Part shown: piece by piece, positions 1-12,192 of the stretch
Numbering within the stretch: the first letter of the stretch is position 1
How the letters are laid out: the number at the start of each line of letters is the position of its first letter
Assembly: GCA_029817715.1 (NCBI GenBank)
Contig: JARUPY010000434.1
Coordinates: forward strand, 1,736,001 to 1,800,000
Reading direction: 5' to 3'
From: Melastoma dodecandrum
Lineage: Eukaryota > Streptophyta > Magnoliopsida > Myrtales > Melastomataceae
Length of the DNA stretch: 64,000 bases
Notes under the pieces: model-generated
Told to the model about the DNA's origin: nothing
Database searches by the model: none
What the model saw: the letters and a program-made list of their open reading frames with translations, nothing else
Made by a program: the position numbers and the translations under genes

Positions 1-399
1 GAGGGATCGACCACCCGCTCGTGATGCAGAGGATTCTTCTCAGGTAACGCAGATGGAGTCTCAGCGGTGGTTTGGATCATTCTTCTACTCTAGGCGCTCT
101 CGAAGAAATTAGAATAATTTAGACTTCTCCTATGTACTTCCTTAGGCATATTGAATTGATTTGAATTGAGTTGAGTTGAATTGAGTTGGTTCGAAGTATG
201 TTGTGCTGAAGTACGTGTATTAAAGGTGTGTGATTAGAATCGAAGTTTTTTTTTTTTTTTTTAAGTTATGAGAAAAGTCGGCCTTTGTAAAGCCGATTTC
301 CTCTTTGCCGGACGGAAGTCGGCCTTTGTAAGGCCGACTTCCTCTGCCTTATCTTTGTTTCTAAGTTTTAGGAAATCGGCCTTTGTAAGGTTGCTCCAG

Positions 400-735
400 A
401 TGGTGGAGCTCCCAAGATTGCAGAAGCCGTGAACGCTCCGAACTTGGCCTCGGATAATGAAGTCCGGCCGCCGTTTGTCACTGTTGCGGAATGCATGGAC
501 CTTCTCACAGGATTCCTTACTGGCCTAGACTATGATTCGTATTCACCAGAGCTTATCACCGCACTGATGAGGCGTTTGATAGCGACCTTGCAGCGATTGA
601 GAATGAGGACATTCCCGTCTACCATATTAGAAAATGCCAAGATTTTAAGGATCGTGTGAATAGTATTCCTGGATTGGACCAGCGTATAGAAGACTTTCAC
701 CTAGAGCGCACACTAAATAGTGCCTTGCTTTAGTA
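400..735 (+). pseudogene. Unrecognised coding fragment inside Mutator-like arms
   Basis: An open stretch of about 110 codons reads through here with one frame change near 570. The first part runs to a segment ending FLTGLDYDSYSPELITAL; the second reads EDIPVYHIRKCQDFKDRVN and then GLDQRIEDFHLERTLNSAL before a TAG near 731. The composition is acidic and protein-like, with no low-complexity bias. I do not recognise the family. It stops short of the Mutator-like arms on both sides, so it looks like a captured piece of a gene, not a whole gene. Confidence 0.35.
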
Positions 736-1043
736 TTGAGAGAGATAGTTCTCTTTCTTTCATTCTCATGCCGAATGTCGTTGGGATTAGGTGGAGAAAC
801 CGTAAGCTCTCATTCCATTATAATCTGCCAGCAATCGGCTTCTTTTGCTCTAATGAACAATTCCATTCTCATTTTCCAATATAAGAAGTGTTGTCCAGCA
901 AAGAGCGGTGGACGTTCGGTCGAATGACAATCAGTCAAGAGCATCGACATTCTGCCAAGTACTGAACAGTACCTTTCTGTGCTTAATGTAAGACTTTCAG
1001 CAACAAGCTGTTTTGATTCAGCAACAAAGTTCTGTACTAGCAA
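683..1043 (-). pseudogene. Ty1/copia gag N-terminal fragment
   Basis: On the minus strand the reading contains STERPPLFAGQHFLYWKMRM, then KEADCWQIIME, a TGA-type stop, and NERKRTISLNTKARHYLVCAL. This is the start of a Sirevirus/Tork-type copia Gag: the LFDG..Y..W...M block, the W-IV block and the LN.KA...L..AL block. It lies just inside a tRNA-iMet primer site, as a gag start should. It ends abruptly near 683, with no downstream gag or pol, so it is a truncated fragment. The large copia element at 3.9-12.5 kb lacks exactly this gag N-terminal part, but nothing proves the two were once joined. Confidence 0.7.
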
Positions 1044-1068
1044 TCACACAGAAAGCTTTCCAGTAAAC

Positions 1069-1085
1069 CTGCTCTGATACCAATT
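1069..1085 (-). other. Retrotransposon primer-binding site (tRNA-iMet)
   Basis: The minus strand reads TGGTATCAGAGCAGGTT, complementary to the 3' end of plant initiator tRNA-Met. It is followed on the plus strand by TGATGGATCGTTCAGG, the LTR edge also seen at 3920. Only about 48 bases of LTR remain before the right Mutator-like arm begins. Confidence 0.8.
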
Positions 1086-1365
1086 GATGGATCGTTCAGG
1101 AACACTAAGAGGCGGGTGAATTAGTGTTTATAAAAAGTCGGCCTTATAAAGGCCGATTTCATCAAACTTAGAAAAAAAAATTAAGGCAACCGAAGTCGGC
1201 CTTTGTAAAGTATGGAAATTTAGTAAAGTCGGCCTTACAAAACTGGCCTTTTTTTAGTAAAGTAAATTTAGTAAAAACGTATGGAAATTTTCATAATTTT
1301 GTACTGTTCAAAGCAGTGCAAGTTTACTAAATTTACGCTGACTTTATTAAATTTCCGTTGGTAAA

Positions 1366-1430
1366 GTCAACTCAAAATTAGTAAAAAAAGTAGTAAAATT
1401 AACTACTTTTTTTACTAATTTTGCGTTGAC
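1366..1430. repeat. Short perfect-type hairpin (MITE remnant)
   Basis: Arms beginning GTCAAC and ending GTTGAC enclose complementary runs rich in AGTAA/TTACT with a loop of a few bases. The AGTAA-rich composition resembles the foldback element at 42609-44034, suggesting a relic of the same sort of element. Confidence 0.55.
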
Positions 1431-1440
1431 AATGTGTTAT

Positions 1441-2214
1441 TCGAATCTATGATATGCCGAAAGTCATAAGTATATGACAAATTTCGATTTGTAGCTCAAA
1501 TATTTTGTTGAACGTCTTTTGTGCTTTAAACTTTGAAAATTTTCTTTTATTGCCTTAAATCGATATTTTGAATTGTTTATGTTCTTATTTTAACGGTATT
1601 ATCTAAATCTACGATTTGCGGTTATTATTTAAAATACGATTTAACGTTATAAAAGAAAGATTTCAAAGTTTGTTTTATCAAAGTAAAATCGATAAAAAGT
1701 TGGGGGGCCACAAAACAATATTTTTAATTTCGACCTAGACAAATCATACATTCAAGTAACAACGTTAGAATAAGGCATAAAGGATTCAATAATCGATGTA
1801 AAGCATATGTCACAAAAGAAAGTCGACCAACAGTTAGGCACAAATCGATAGTCTTATAAATATATGAATCTTGAGCGATACTCGCAAAATTAGTCGCTTT
1901 TTTTTGTTGGGAGTTTTACAAGGAAAATAAAGAAGGAATTATTATTGAATAAACTTGAAAAAGTAGGAAAACATACAAAAACATAAAATAAATAAATATT
2001 TTATTTTTGATAAATATTAAAAAATATTCAATCAACTAGAAAAATATTAGTTGTGATCATGACACTCATTGAATTTGTTATATAATGTAGGTTTTGATGA
2101 TAACAAAATATGATTCATATTGCTAATATATTTAAAAGAGTAGAATAACAACATGCCATCTACATAGAAGTCAGATACGCTAACAATATGTTAAAACAAA
2201 GCTATTCTCAAGTT
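1441..2214. other. AT-rich spacer, nothing recognised
   Basis: AT-rich sequence with short homopolymer runs. I see no convincing reading frame, RNA gene or repeat edge. Confidence 0.5.
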
Positions 2215-3420
2215 TTCTCATGATCTTCATGACTACAGAAGTATACCAATATATTGTCAATGAAGACCACAATAAATCTGACCAAGTTTGGTCTGAATAC
2301 ATGGTTCATCAACTCCATAAACACCGCGGGTGCATTCATCAAACCAAACGACATTGCAAGATACTTGTAGTGTCTGTAACGCGTTTGGAATGTTCTTTCA
2401 AAATATCCGTCTCCTTCACATCTATTTGATGATATCTCGACTTAAATTAATCTTTGATTGTACTACGAATCCTTAAAGTTGATCAAACAAGTCAATTGAC
2501 ATGAGATAATAATATTTGTTCTTAACCGTAGCTTGATCCAACAATCGATAGTCTATACACAATCTCATTAAACTATCCTTTTTCATTAAAGACAGAACAG
2601 GCGCTCACCAATGAGAAACACTTGGATGTACGAAACCTTTATCTAACAATTCTTACATCTATTTAACCTAATCGAACAAAAAATAAACTGCTTGATGCAT
2701 CGGCATCCTCTCGCTTAATGGCATTCATGTGGCTACTCACTTGAGGCCGCTTCATCTACCGTTGCGTCACCGAGGAAGTTATGGGCGGTCTTGGTCCCAT
2801 CTTCGGACGTGGCACACTTTGCATTAGTGTTGCAGCCCCCTGCGGATAATTCCACCGGATGTGATTAGATTATCCCCGTTGAAAGCATACACTGGTCTTC
2901 TTGGATACATATTTCCCAAAGATTTCTTCAACAACGCTTAAAACGAGAGACATATCGATACTCACTCCACTTCCTACTCCACCAGGAAAAGAAGGCTTAA
3001 CAATTGGTCCGAGTTTATGTGGGGGTAACATCACCCTAGCCGTTGGCTTCAAACCTAGCCTCTCGAGCTTCGAACTTTACAGAATTCCAGCCGCATCTGG
3101 GAATTCTTTCTCGTGAAATACCTTCTCGGTTTTTTGCACTCGTTGATAAACTTTCTCACGTTGTCAATGTAAACATAGCTATTTGAGTTTGGATAAGCAG
3201 ATTCGGCTTGCTCTCAAATTTCCTCGTCCTCTATTTCATATTCATGGGTGATTCATAACGTGACAATTCCACAAACTTCCCCCATATTCAACAACCGTCA
3301 TAGTCCCTTGCAAAAGGAGATCAGACTCCCTTGCTTTATAATCGCACACCATGAATGAGAAGTACTTGTCCAGAAACGTTATATGAATATCCCATATTGT
3401 TCCACAGTAATAGTCATGCA
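2215..3420 (-). pseudogene. Degenerate Ty3/gypsy gag and reverse transcriptase
   Basis: On the minus strand, about 3420-3190 reads as a gypsy Gag block (FLDKYFS, then DYKARESDLLLQGTMTVVEY) with several stops. About 2590-2215 reads as gypsy [22 protein letters not shown], then after damage [20 protein letters not shown] and a catalytic-core remnant FIDNILVY, in which the second aspartate of F/Y-x-D-D is Asn. Everything between gag and RT, including the protease, is not recognisable. The element runs opposite to the gypsy element whose LTR starts at 3428, which seems to have landed in this gag. Confidence 0.7.
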
Positions 3421-3427
3421 TGTGAGC

Positions 3428-3919
3428 TGTAACGACCCTGAAATTTCAAGAAATATAAGTGTATTATTTGATTTGAGTGTTGACCGAAATATAGCGTTTG
3501 ACCGAGTCAAACTCTGACGTGGCGCGGGAGTTTAATACTTTCGTCGCCAGTAAACATTAATATTGAATATTATCGGAACTTTAAATTCGTTCCGTGTGAT
3601 TACGTCGCGCGAGAAATGGACCCCTGAACCTAAACGGAATCGAATTTGGGTAGCGATAATATTCGTTCAATGTTACGGATTTTGATCGAGAAAAGTTTAG
3701 TTAGTATCATAATGAACGAAATTATGGGATTAATAGGTTCAAGGACGAATTAGAATTATCAAACAAGGACCTTATCCGACAAAGGATAGGGTCGGATATG
3801 GCAATTCGAAGAACTGTCTCCCCTATCACACAAATGCTATCGTCAATCTGCAAACAAATAAAATAAATAAAGTAAGAAAGCTCCTTCCTGAACCACGTGA
3901 TTTCGGGAGGAAAGGAGGG
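3428..3919 (+). repeat. 5' LTR of Ty3/gypsy element, first part
   Basis: It begins TGTAACGACCCTGAAATTTC, a common edge of plant gypsy LTRs. From about 3463 to 3915 it is a direct repeat of 16592-17036, with only scattered differences. It is cut at 3920 by the copia element. The LTR is incomplete and its end was not identified with certainty on the far side of the insertion. Confidence 0.75.
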
Positions 3920-6205
3920 TGATGGATCGTTCAGGAACACTAAGAGGGGTGAATTAGTGTTTATAACTTTTTCGCCCTTTCTCAGTGTCAGCGGAAGCGT
4001 ACTGTATCACAGCAGAATGTTTCTCAGAATGAGAACTGCTTTGCTGTAATCGTTACGACTTAATCGTTGGATTTTCGTACGAGTGTTGCGCAATCGTAAG
4101 GGACACAGTATTTTATAGTGGTTCGGCCTTAATTGACCTACGTCCACTTTCCACCGTATAGGTGATTCCACTACTTGAAAATAATGGGTGCAAAGAGCCC
4201 TTGCACTAGGCGTATGTTTCTCTCACAAAGTGAGATTTAGAATCCTGTACAATAGATGATCACTCCTGGCAACGATCAGCTCCTCACACAGTGGACGTCT
4301 TTTCGTGTCCAACAGAATGATGCTCACGCTCAGCAGTTGATTGCTCAAAGGATTCGTACGTACACAGCTCGTTGTCGCTTGATATAAGCCTGACTATCAA
4401 AGCACAAAGACAACGTTGCATTAGTATATAAATCCTCACAGATAATTCCTTACGGTGAAGAACGACTTCTCGGAGAGCAGCTCGTTTCTGATTCACAGCA
4501 AAGGAATGCTTCAGCACTTTTGTCGTTCAGCAGAGGATTTCCACACAGATCTTGTCTCTCTTGGATATGAGCCTGTAATTACTTAAGAGACAACCACGAA
4601 GTTGATCACACAGATCACCACAAAGACCACAAAGAGAAGAACCACAAAGATAACCACAAAGACCACTAAGAAAGGGTATACGTCCTACACTCAGTTCGGA
4701 CGTGCACGGTTACCACAGCCGTGACTCACTGCACTGCACACCCAGTGCCTAGGGTGGAATTTTCCGATCCGTTTGCTTCCACGCAACCTGCTTTACTAGC
4801 CCTCTGTATCAGGCGTTCATGACTTCTGCACAGCACCCCTGTGCTCGGGAGGACCTCTTTCCACTCCGGCGGCGTTCCCAACTCCTGCTCTACCCTCCAG
4901 GTACGAGACTTCTGGCGCGCACCCGCAACTGCGTGTCTTACTACTCAAACTCCGTAGGCTCGATACTTCCCTGCGAAAAGACACGACAAGAACGGCTTCT
5001 TACCGATGGGTCAGCAACTGGTTACTGTAATCAGCACAGGTATTCACTTAGCTTCCCTCAGACAATTTTTCAGCCGCTCGTTGAACGCATCGAGGACACC
5101 TAATCCCTCTTACGTTGATCAAGGGATCTGACCTCAGCCCCTTGACACCCTCACACGCAGTTTGCGAACAATAAGAACTAGGAGACACTTAGCACCTTCC
5201 GCTCTCCGTCGACCACTTAGACCACTCAGACCACTCAGCCCACTTAGAAAATGTTCGAAAACGTCGAGAGATTATATGAGGGTCGTCTGGTATAAAAAGG
5301 AACGAAACAAATAATCGGTTTCCCAAAAACGAATAATTTGTTTCCTAAAATCAGAATACAGGAAGCTGTAATCGTGGATCAGCAACAGGATGCTCAACGG
5401 TCATAATGACCAAGAAGGGAAGGAAATCATTGATGATATTCCTTGCACGTATAATCTAATCTAAACTTTATCAGATTAAATAATGATTATTGATATCATT
5501 AATCACGTAAATATGGAACAATTAAATCCCTTAACGATTGAAATAGGAAAATGAGTTTCTTTCTCCAAAATCTTTCTCAAATGACATTGTCTGATTCTCA
5601 CACGTGATTATCATAATCAAATAATATATTTAATCATTAAATATAATTAGACTGCAATAAGCAAATCTGGAATAATAATTATTCCTTCGTCAGCGCAGTA
5701 ACGCAGAATAGTTTCGCTGTAATGCAGCAAGGTCTTTCTTAAGTGTAACGACACATTGCTTAGGTTGCAGCGTAACATTGCTGCAGGATATCCAAGAAAT
5801 ATTTTGTTTCCAAAATTAAACTTGGAAAGCTAATCTCGCAATATTTAGATGCCTAAACATTTATAATGAGATCATTAAGCTAGATTAAATGAACTTGGAC
5901 ACTCAGACGAATATTCTGAATTAGCCCAAAATAAAATGTGAATATTAGAAAATATGTTTCCATATTTTCAGTGTTTATGCGTAAAATCACAGTAACACTT
6001 TACTGTAACGCAGCAAACTGTAATTGTTACTTGCTGTGGTTCAGCAACACATTTCTCAAGCTCATCACTAAGAATAAGCGAAGTGTTACAGCGACTAGCT
6101 TCTCAAGCTCATCATCAAAACCAGGACTAACATTCTCACCTTTTTGATGATGAGAAAATACGAAGCGCATAGGGAATAGATCATAGAGCTTGAAACACAA
6201 ACTCA
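3920..6205 (-). repeat. 3' LTR of the Sirevirus-like copia element
   Basis: The minus-strand LTR begins TGAG just after the polypurine tract and ends CCTGAACGATCCATCA at 3920, so it has TG...CA termini. The same LTR edge occurs at 1086 next to a primer-binding site. Inside are short tandem units of the form ACCACAAAGA near 4615-4675 and ACCACTCAG/ACCACTTAG near 5211-5250. Length is about 2.3 kb, long for copia but acceptable for Sireviruses. Confidence 0.65.
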
Positions 6206-6206
6206 A

Positions 6207-6238
6207 CTCCCCCTAAAATTAAGTAAGCTCCCCCTGAG
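6207..6238 (-). other. Duplicated polypurine tract
   Basis: The plus strand shows CTCCCCCT twice (about 6207 and 6229). On the minus strand these are two AGGGGGAG tracts about 20 bases apart, immediately before the LTR. Multiple polypurine tracts are a reported hallmark of Sireviruses; this reading relies on that family knowledge. Confidence 0.6.
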
Positions 6239-6478
6239 AGTAAGCAGGTAGTAGCAACACATTTCTCTCCCTTTTTGTCATATCAAAAAGAAATGGAGGA
6301 TAAAACGGAAACTGCATATATACTTGTGCTGCAAAAATTGCAAAGCACCCAAACAAGTTCGAACATCTTAAATGCATTCAAAAGAAATATAGTGGAGAAA
6401 TACTCAATCCACTTCAAAGTTATTCAAAATAAAGAACTAGAGTTCTCAACATCAGAAACCACAACAAGGAGAGTCATC

Positions 6479-8178
6479 TCAATCCTCGCGCGGGAGTTCC
6501 TTGACAACATCCATCATCTCCTCAGTCATTTTGTCCAGCTTAGTCAACCTTTCACCAAAGCCGTCCATCCTTTCCAGGAGACAACGCCTGGTGAAGTTGA
6601 TCTCATCACAGATTGTGGCCATGAGCTTGGAGTAAGAGACATCAGCCTGTGCACCAGTGGTGGCCTTCTCGCGTTTAACATGCCTCTGCTTTTCAGCAGG
6701 AGCAGCTTTGCCGCGTACAGAAGCAGCGATCTCTCGCTTGGAAGGCTTCTTAATGAAAGTACCATCAACAAACTGGTATCCCATGCTTTCAATGGAGGCA
6801 GCTCCAATAACCTGAGTAGTCTAGGTATCCATTTTATTCAGAGGAGTAGCATCCTGTCCATAATATTTCAGAAGAGCCGTGGTCACATTTGTGAAAGGAA
6901 GGCCCCTGTTCTCATCTTTGATGCAAGAAGCCATATGGCTGAAGATAATACTTCCTAGATTTCCAGGAATGCCTTTCTTAAGATGGACCAGTAAGTTCCA
7001 ATCACGAGGCATGACTGAATCAACACTCCCCACCCTTGGTGCCAAACAAGACATCACCACTTTGTGCAGCATTCTATTGCTGAAGCTCAAAGAGGTGTTC
7101 TGTAAATAGCCAGAGGGTGTGATAGGAACTCCATCATTGATGAGCTGATAGGCTTCCATCTTGCCTTCATTGATCACCCTCAGATTATTGACAAGGTTGG
7201 CATTAAAAATGCGGCATATGTCAAAGACAGAGTAAACAAACACTTTTCCATCAACGATGGCCTTAATAAACTTGATGTTTGAATCCTCCTCGTAAAAAGT
7301 CATATTCTCATAGAATTGTTTCACTTTTGAGATAGATCCTATCTCATTGAACTCACAGAAGGTTTTCCAGCTAAGCCGTTCAAACAGTTCAGCAATGGTC
7401 ACCTGATAAGCAGTAAGCCAATCAAAGTCCACTCTCTTACAAGCGATAACATTCCTTGTTTCCAAATTTCTATTTGGCATCAAGTCATCAGCAAGAATTC
7501 GATTAATTTCAGCCATAGAGACATACTGGTCGATTTCAGGCAGGAAAACATTAGAGTCCGTAGCAAGCTTTTGGTTTTTAGATCCAGTAGGATCAGATTT
7601 CGGAGTACCTGATGAGGAACGCTTTCCTCTTGTGCGAGAAGCAACACCAGTGACATAAGAGTGTGCTTTCTCAGGGAGATGGACATCAGTAACTTCAATC
7701 TCATCCCCAGCATCCTCAGAGAGATCCTTCTCCTTAGGCAACTCTGTCTCCTCATCCTGAGACATATCCTTGTTGCTCGAAGTTTGGTCACCCTCAGAGA
7801 CAGCATCCACCTTAGTAGGCGAGGAGTCCTCCTTTTCAGGAGTTCATTGATTTTCTTCCAAAAGTCCTTCCGATTTTTCAACATCAGGGAGAGTTTCCTC
7901 ATCCACCGATTTTTCAGACACAATAGCATCGGCCTTGGTCGGAGAGACTTTGTTAGAGGTGCGGACCCTTGGAGACTTTGACAGGAGTTGTCTTAGCCTT
8001 ACCAGCGGTGCCGACCTCAGTTGGTGCCGGAGCAACCATGGATTGAACGGGCGTCTCCCCCTCAGAAACAGGGGGTTGTTCCTCAAAACGAGAAACCTTT
8101 GAAGTTGCGGCCACAGCCTTGGACCGTTTCTTGGGGGTTGCCTTCCCCTTTCCGGACATTGCCGATTTTGGAGCCATG
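6479..8178 (-). pseudogene. Sirevirus envelope-like / putative plant transposon protein ORF
   Basis: The chosen start is the ATG at 8178, giving a basic Ser/Lys/Pro-rich N-terminus that begins MAPKSAMSGKGK. An acidic segment follows, then a globular part (6821-7810) with EINRILADDLMP, FCEFNEIGSISKVKQFYENM and GVPITPSGYLQN. It ends with a coiled-coil-like tail (6784-6479) with repeated Met and Leu. This matches the type of ORF found downstream of pol in Sireviruses, often annotated as putative plant transposon protein or envelope-like protein. I see no convincing transmembrane segment. The frame changes near 7850-7980 and near 6800, so it is a pseudogene, though long stretches remain open. Biological role is unknown in the family. 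Confidence 0.6.
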
Positions 8179-8399
8179 GGTGACGAAAGAGGTTCGAGAG
8201 ATTTTAGGGTTTTGAGAGAAAATGGGTAAAGAGGAGGTTTCGGTGTGACATGATGGTGAAGAGGAACGGTTAATATATTTGGAAGTTTTCTTTTGATTTT
8301 AGAAAGTGGGAACGTGGAGAACATGGAAGGTAAATCACCCAAATTTTGGCAACAAATAATTCTCTACCAAGAGAGAAAATATTATTACGTTTTATCTTA

Positions 8400-11300
8400 T
8401 GAGTGAGGATTACAAATTCCTAACTCATACCGTAAATAATTAAACCTCTCTTTATCAAGTGGTTTAGTAAATATGTCAGCAAGCTGTTGCTCAGTATTAA
8501 TGTACTGAATATCCACATTGCCATTTTGCACATTGTCACGAAGAAAATGATGTCTCAACTCAATATGCCTATATCTTGAGTGATAGATAGGATTTGTGAC
8601 AAATTAATTACACTTGTATTGTCACACTTTATTGGAATACTATCAAAATAAAGATCATAATCTCCAAGTTGTTGTCGCATCCAAAGTAATTGAGCACAGC
8701 AACTTGCTGCTGTGACATATTCAGCCTCTGCTGTTGATAAAGCAACAGATGTCTGCTTTTTAGAGAACCAGGAAATCAACATATTTCCTAGTAATTGACA
8801 AGTACCGGATGTGCTTTTTTCTATCAATGCGACATCCAGCGTAGTCAGCATCTGAATATCCTATAGGATCCAGCAATGATCCTCTGGGATACCACAGGCC
8901 TAAGCTAACAGTTCCTACGAGGTATCGAAAGATCCTCTTAACTGCAGCAAGATGTGACTCTTTTGGAGCAGACTGATATCTAGCGTATAAGCATACGCTA
9001 AACATGATATCAGGTCTCGAAGCAGTAAGATAGAGTAATGATCCTATCATGCTCCTATATGATTTGGAATCAACTTCCTTTCCATCCTCATCTTTCTCAA
9101 TTTTGGTATTACTGCCAATTGGAGTTGACAGAGGTTTAGCATTCTCAAGATTAAATTTCTTGAGTAACTGTTTGCTGTATTTTTCTTGATGGATAAAAAT
9201 TCCATCTTTGGTTTGTTTGATTTGAAGTCCAAGAAAGAAAGTTAGTTCTCCCATGAGACTCATTTCAAATTCTCCTTTCATTAGATCAGAGAATTCGGTA
9301 CATAATTTTTCATTAGTTGAACCAAATATAATGTCGTCAACATATATTTGAGCAACTAGAAGATCAGCATCCTGTTTCTTAAGAAACAAGGTTGTGTCTA
9401 TTTTTCCACGCTTATATCCTTTTTCAATGAGAAAAGAACTAAGTTTTTCGTACCATGCTCTTGGTGCTTGCTTAAGCTCATACAAGGCTTTAGAGAGCTT
9501 ATAAACATGATTACGATACTTTGGATCGGTGAATCCAGGAGGTTGTTCAACATACACTTCCTCTTTTAGATCACCATTAAGGAATGCGCTTTTCACATCC
9601 ATTTGGAAAAGCTTGAAGTCATTACTGCAAGCATACACTAAAAGTAGACGTATTGCCTCAAGACGTGCTACAGGAACAAACGTCTCATCAAAATCGATAC
9701 CTTCTTCTTGTGAGTAACCTTTTGCTACAAGTCTAGCTTTGTTTCTCACAACATTTCCCGATTCATCAAGTTTATTTCGATAAACCCATTTTGTTCCAAT
9801 AATGGAACGATTATTGGGTCTAGGTACTAAACTCCAAACTTTGTTTCTCTCAAATTGGTTCAATTCTTCTTGCATTGCAAGAATCCAATTAGGATCATCA
9901 AGCGCATCATCAATGCCTTGAGGTTCATCTTGAGTGATAAAAGCAGAGTGTTCACAGTATAGACTTGCTGTATGTCGGGTTCGCACTCCTGTGTGCAATG
10001 ATCCTATTACTTGGTTAATAGGATGTCTTTTCTTATATAAAGGAGGAATACGATCCTCTATCTGTATATCCTAGAAACCACCAGAATTATTTTCAGTGTG
10101 TGCAGTAGGCACTTGATGTACATCTGCTACAGTATTTCCGTTCGGATTATTTTCAGCAAACATATGCTGAGATGTTTCATTTGATATTGTTGTTGAGGGT
10201 TGTGCTGCTGCTTCCACAACAACTTCCTCCTGTGTCAGAGAATCATCAACCTTAACATTAATGGACTCTTCAACAGTTAGAGTTCTTTTATTAAAAACTC
10301 TATATGCTTTGCTCGTAAGGGAGTATCCTAAGAATATGCCCTCATCAGATCGAGCATCAAACTTTCCGACACCATCTTTGATGGGTCTCAAGATATAGCA
10401 CTTACTTCCAAATGGATGAAAGTATGAGATATTAGGCTTTCTGCCTTTATATAACTCATAAGGAGTTTTACCTAATGAGTGTCTCAAATGAATACGATTT
10501 GAGATGTAGCATGCTGTGCTTACAGCTTCAGCCCAAAGATTTTTAGCAACTTCACTTTCCAGCAACATGGTTCTCGCCATGTCTTGTAAGGTTCGATTCT
10601 TTCGCTCTACAACTCCATTTTGCTGTGGAGTGTATGGAGCAGAGAAATTATGATTGATACCATATTCATCACAAAATGAAGCAAAGTCATGATTCTCAAA
10701 TTCAGTACCATGATCCGTTCTTATGCTTCGTAGAGAAACACCTTTCTCATTTTGAAGTTGTTTGACCAAAGTTTCAAAGGTGGCAAACGCATCACTTTTG
10801 TGAGCTAAGAATTTAACCCAAGTGAATCTGGAAAAGTCATCTACCACAACTAATCCATAACGTTTACCTCCAAGACTTTGAGTCCTTGTTGGACCAAATA
10901 AGTCCATATGAAGTAATTCAAGCGAAGTCTTGCTTGAAATCATATTCTTGCTTTTAAAAGATACCTTTGTTTGTTTGCCAATAGCACAAGCATTACATAT
11001 CTTGTTATTGTCAAACTTGATTTTAGGTAATCCCTTAATAGCATCTTTTCTGGCTAGTTTGGACAGCAAGTCATAGTTTGCGTGTCCCAACCTTCGGTGC
11101 CATGGAGTTGCTTCGTCCTTAATGGACATGAGACAATTTTCTCCAGCGGAGATGTTCTTAAAAGACAGGATATAGATGTTTTTCTTGCGTTCACCAATGA
11201 AACACGTAACATCATCCCGTGAAACAGTACATGTTTTCTCATTGAAGGCAACATGATAGCCCTTATCACACAATTGACTAGTACTAATCAAATTGTGCTG

Positions 11301-12185
11301 AAGTCCTTTGACATAGAGAGCTCCTTCAATGGTGAGGGAGTCAGAACAGCAAATGGTTCCTGTTCCTTTAACCATCCATTTTCCATTATCGCCAAAGGTG
11401 ACAGCACCACCATCCTGGAAAACCAGTGTGGAGAATAAGGAGACATCTCCTGACATGTGCCTCGAACAGCCACTGTCTAAGTACCATACATGGTCCTTAG
11501 CGATGGACTTGAACCATCCCTGAAATAGAGAAAGAACTTCAGTAAGTCGTTCTTTCCATTTAACAATAGAACCATCAACTTTAGAAGAAATGCCACGCAT
11601 ATCATTTTGCCACACATGGCAATTTTTAATGAAATGATCTGGCCTTCTACAGTAGTAGCAAAGTCTAGGTAGCCTTTGAATAATATAATGAGACTCGCCA
11701 TTCCTAACATGAGGAGGAACATATTTCCCATGAGGTGAATGTTTCTCATTTTGAGAATCATGCATCTTATGCATACATAAATCCGTTTTGCTGTTTGCAG
11801 CATCAAGTTGCTGCTGCAGTTCCTCAATCTTTGATTTGGATTCAGAAACCTTCTTTATCGCTTTCTTAGCATTTGCTGATAACTCTTCCTTAAGAGAAGC
11901 GTTCTCAGCACTCAAGAATTTATTCTCCTTCTTAAGGGCTTTATTGTTTGCGGATAAAGACTCAATTTTATCATAGAGTTCAGAGAAAAAGATTCTCAAT
12001 ATCTTCAGCAGATAGATCAGAAGGTGAGAAAGCGTTTACCTTCTCAGTTTCAGCATCAGTTTGCGCCATATAGCAAATGTTTGCTGTTTCGTCATCCTGA
12101 TCTGATTCCTCATCACTATCACTCCAAGATGCCATCATGGCATTTTTCTTGTATTTTGAAGATTTGCCCTTCTCATTCAAAAGTG
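8400..12185 (-). pseudogene. Copia gag C-terminus and pol (protease, integrase, RT, RNase H)
   Basis: Minus strand. The gag tail has the acidic DSDEESDQDDE block (12180-12000), a coiled coil and one CCHC knuckle, CYYCRRPDHFIKNC. Then come the protease motif WYLDSGCSRHMSGD, the pre-integrase block LGHANYDLLSKL...CNACAIGK, and the integrase core with MDLFGP, IRTDHGTEF and [15 protein letters not shown] (DDE residues present). A TAG at 10071-10073 separates this from the RT ([10 protein letters not shown], then the core YVDDIIFG) and RNase H ([10 protein letters not shown]). Frame shifts lie near 12000 (T run), near 8850 (A run) and near 8600. Otherwise the frame is remarkably open. The gag N-terminal half is absent; the reading stops at the inverted LTR piece at 12193. 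Confidence 0.85.
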
Positions 12186-12192
12186 GGCAATC

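Larger units (their letters stand above)
244..1440. mobile_element. Mutator-like (Pack-MULE-type) fragment
   Basis: The left arm (about 244-390) and the reverse complement of the right arm (about 1133-1250) align. Both carry palindromic units of the type GTCGGCCTTTGTAAGGCCGAC joined by a similar spacer containing TTTCTAAGTTT. The same palindromes fill the terminal repeats of the large Mutator-like element at 44.3-50.3 kb. Between the arms lie an unrecognised coding fragment (about 400-735) and a minus-strand piece of a copia element (gag start, primer site and last 48 bases of an LTR). Outer ends and target duplication were not resolved. A Mutator-like element that captured foreign pieces is the simplest reading; insertion of a copia fragment into the element is the alternative. 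Confidence 0.5.

Noticed and set aside
6275..6958. 227-codon plus-strand open frame
   Set aside because: It is antisense to the envelope-like ORF, whose reading is supported by family motifs; the plus-strand frame has none.
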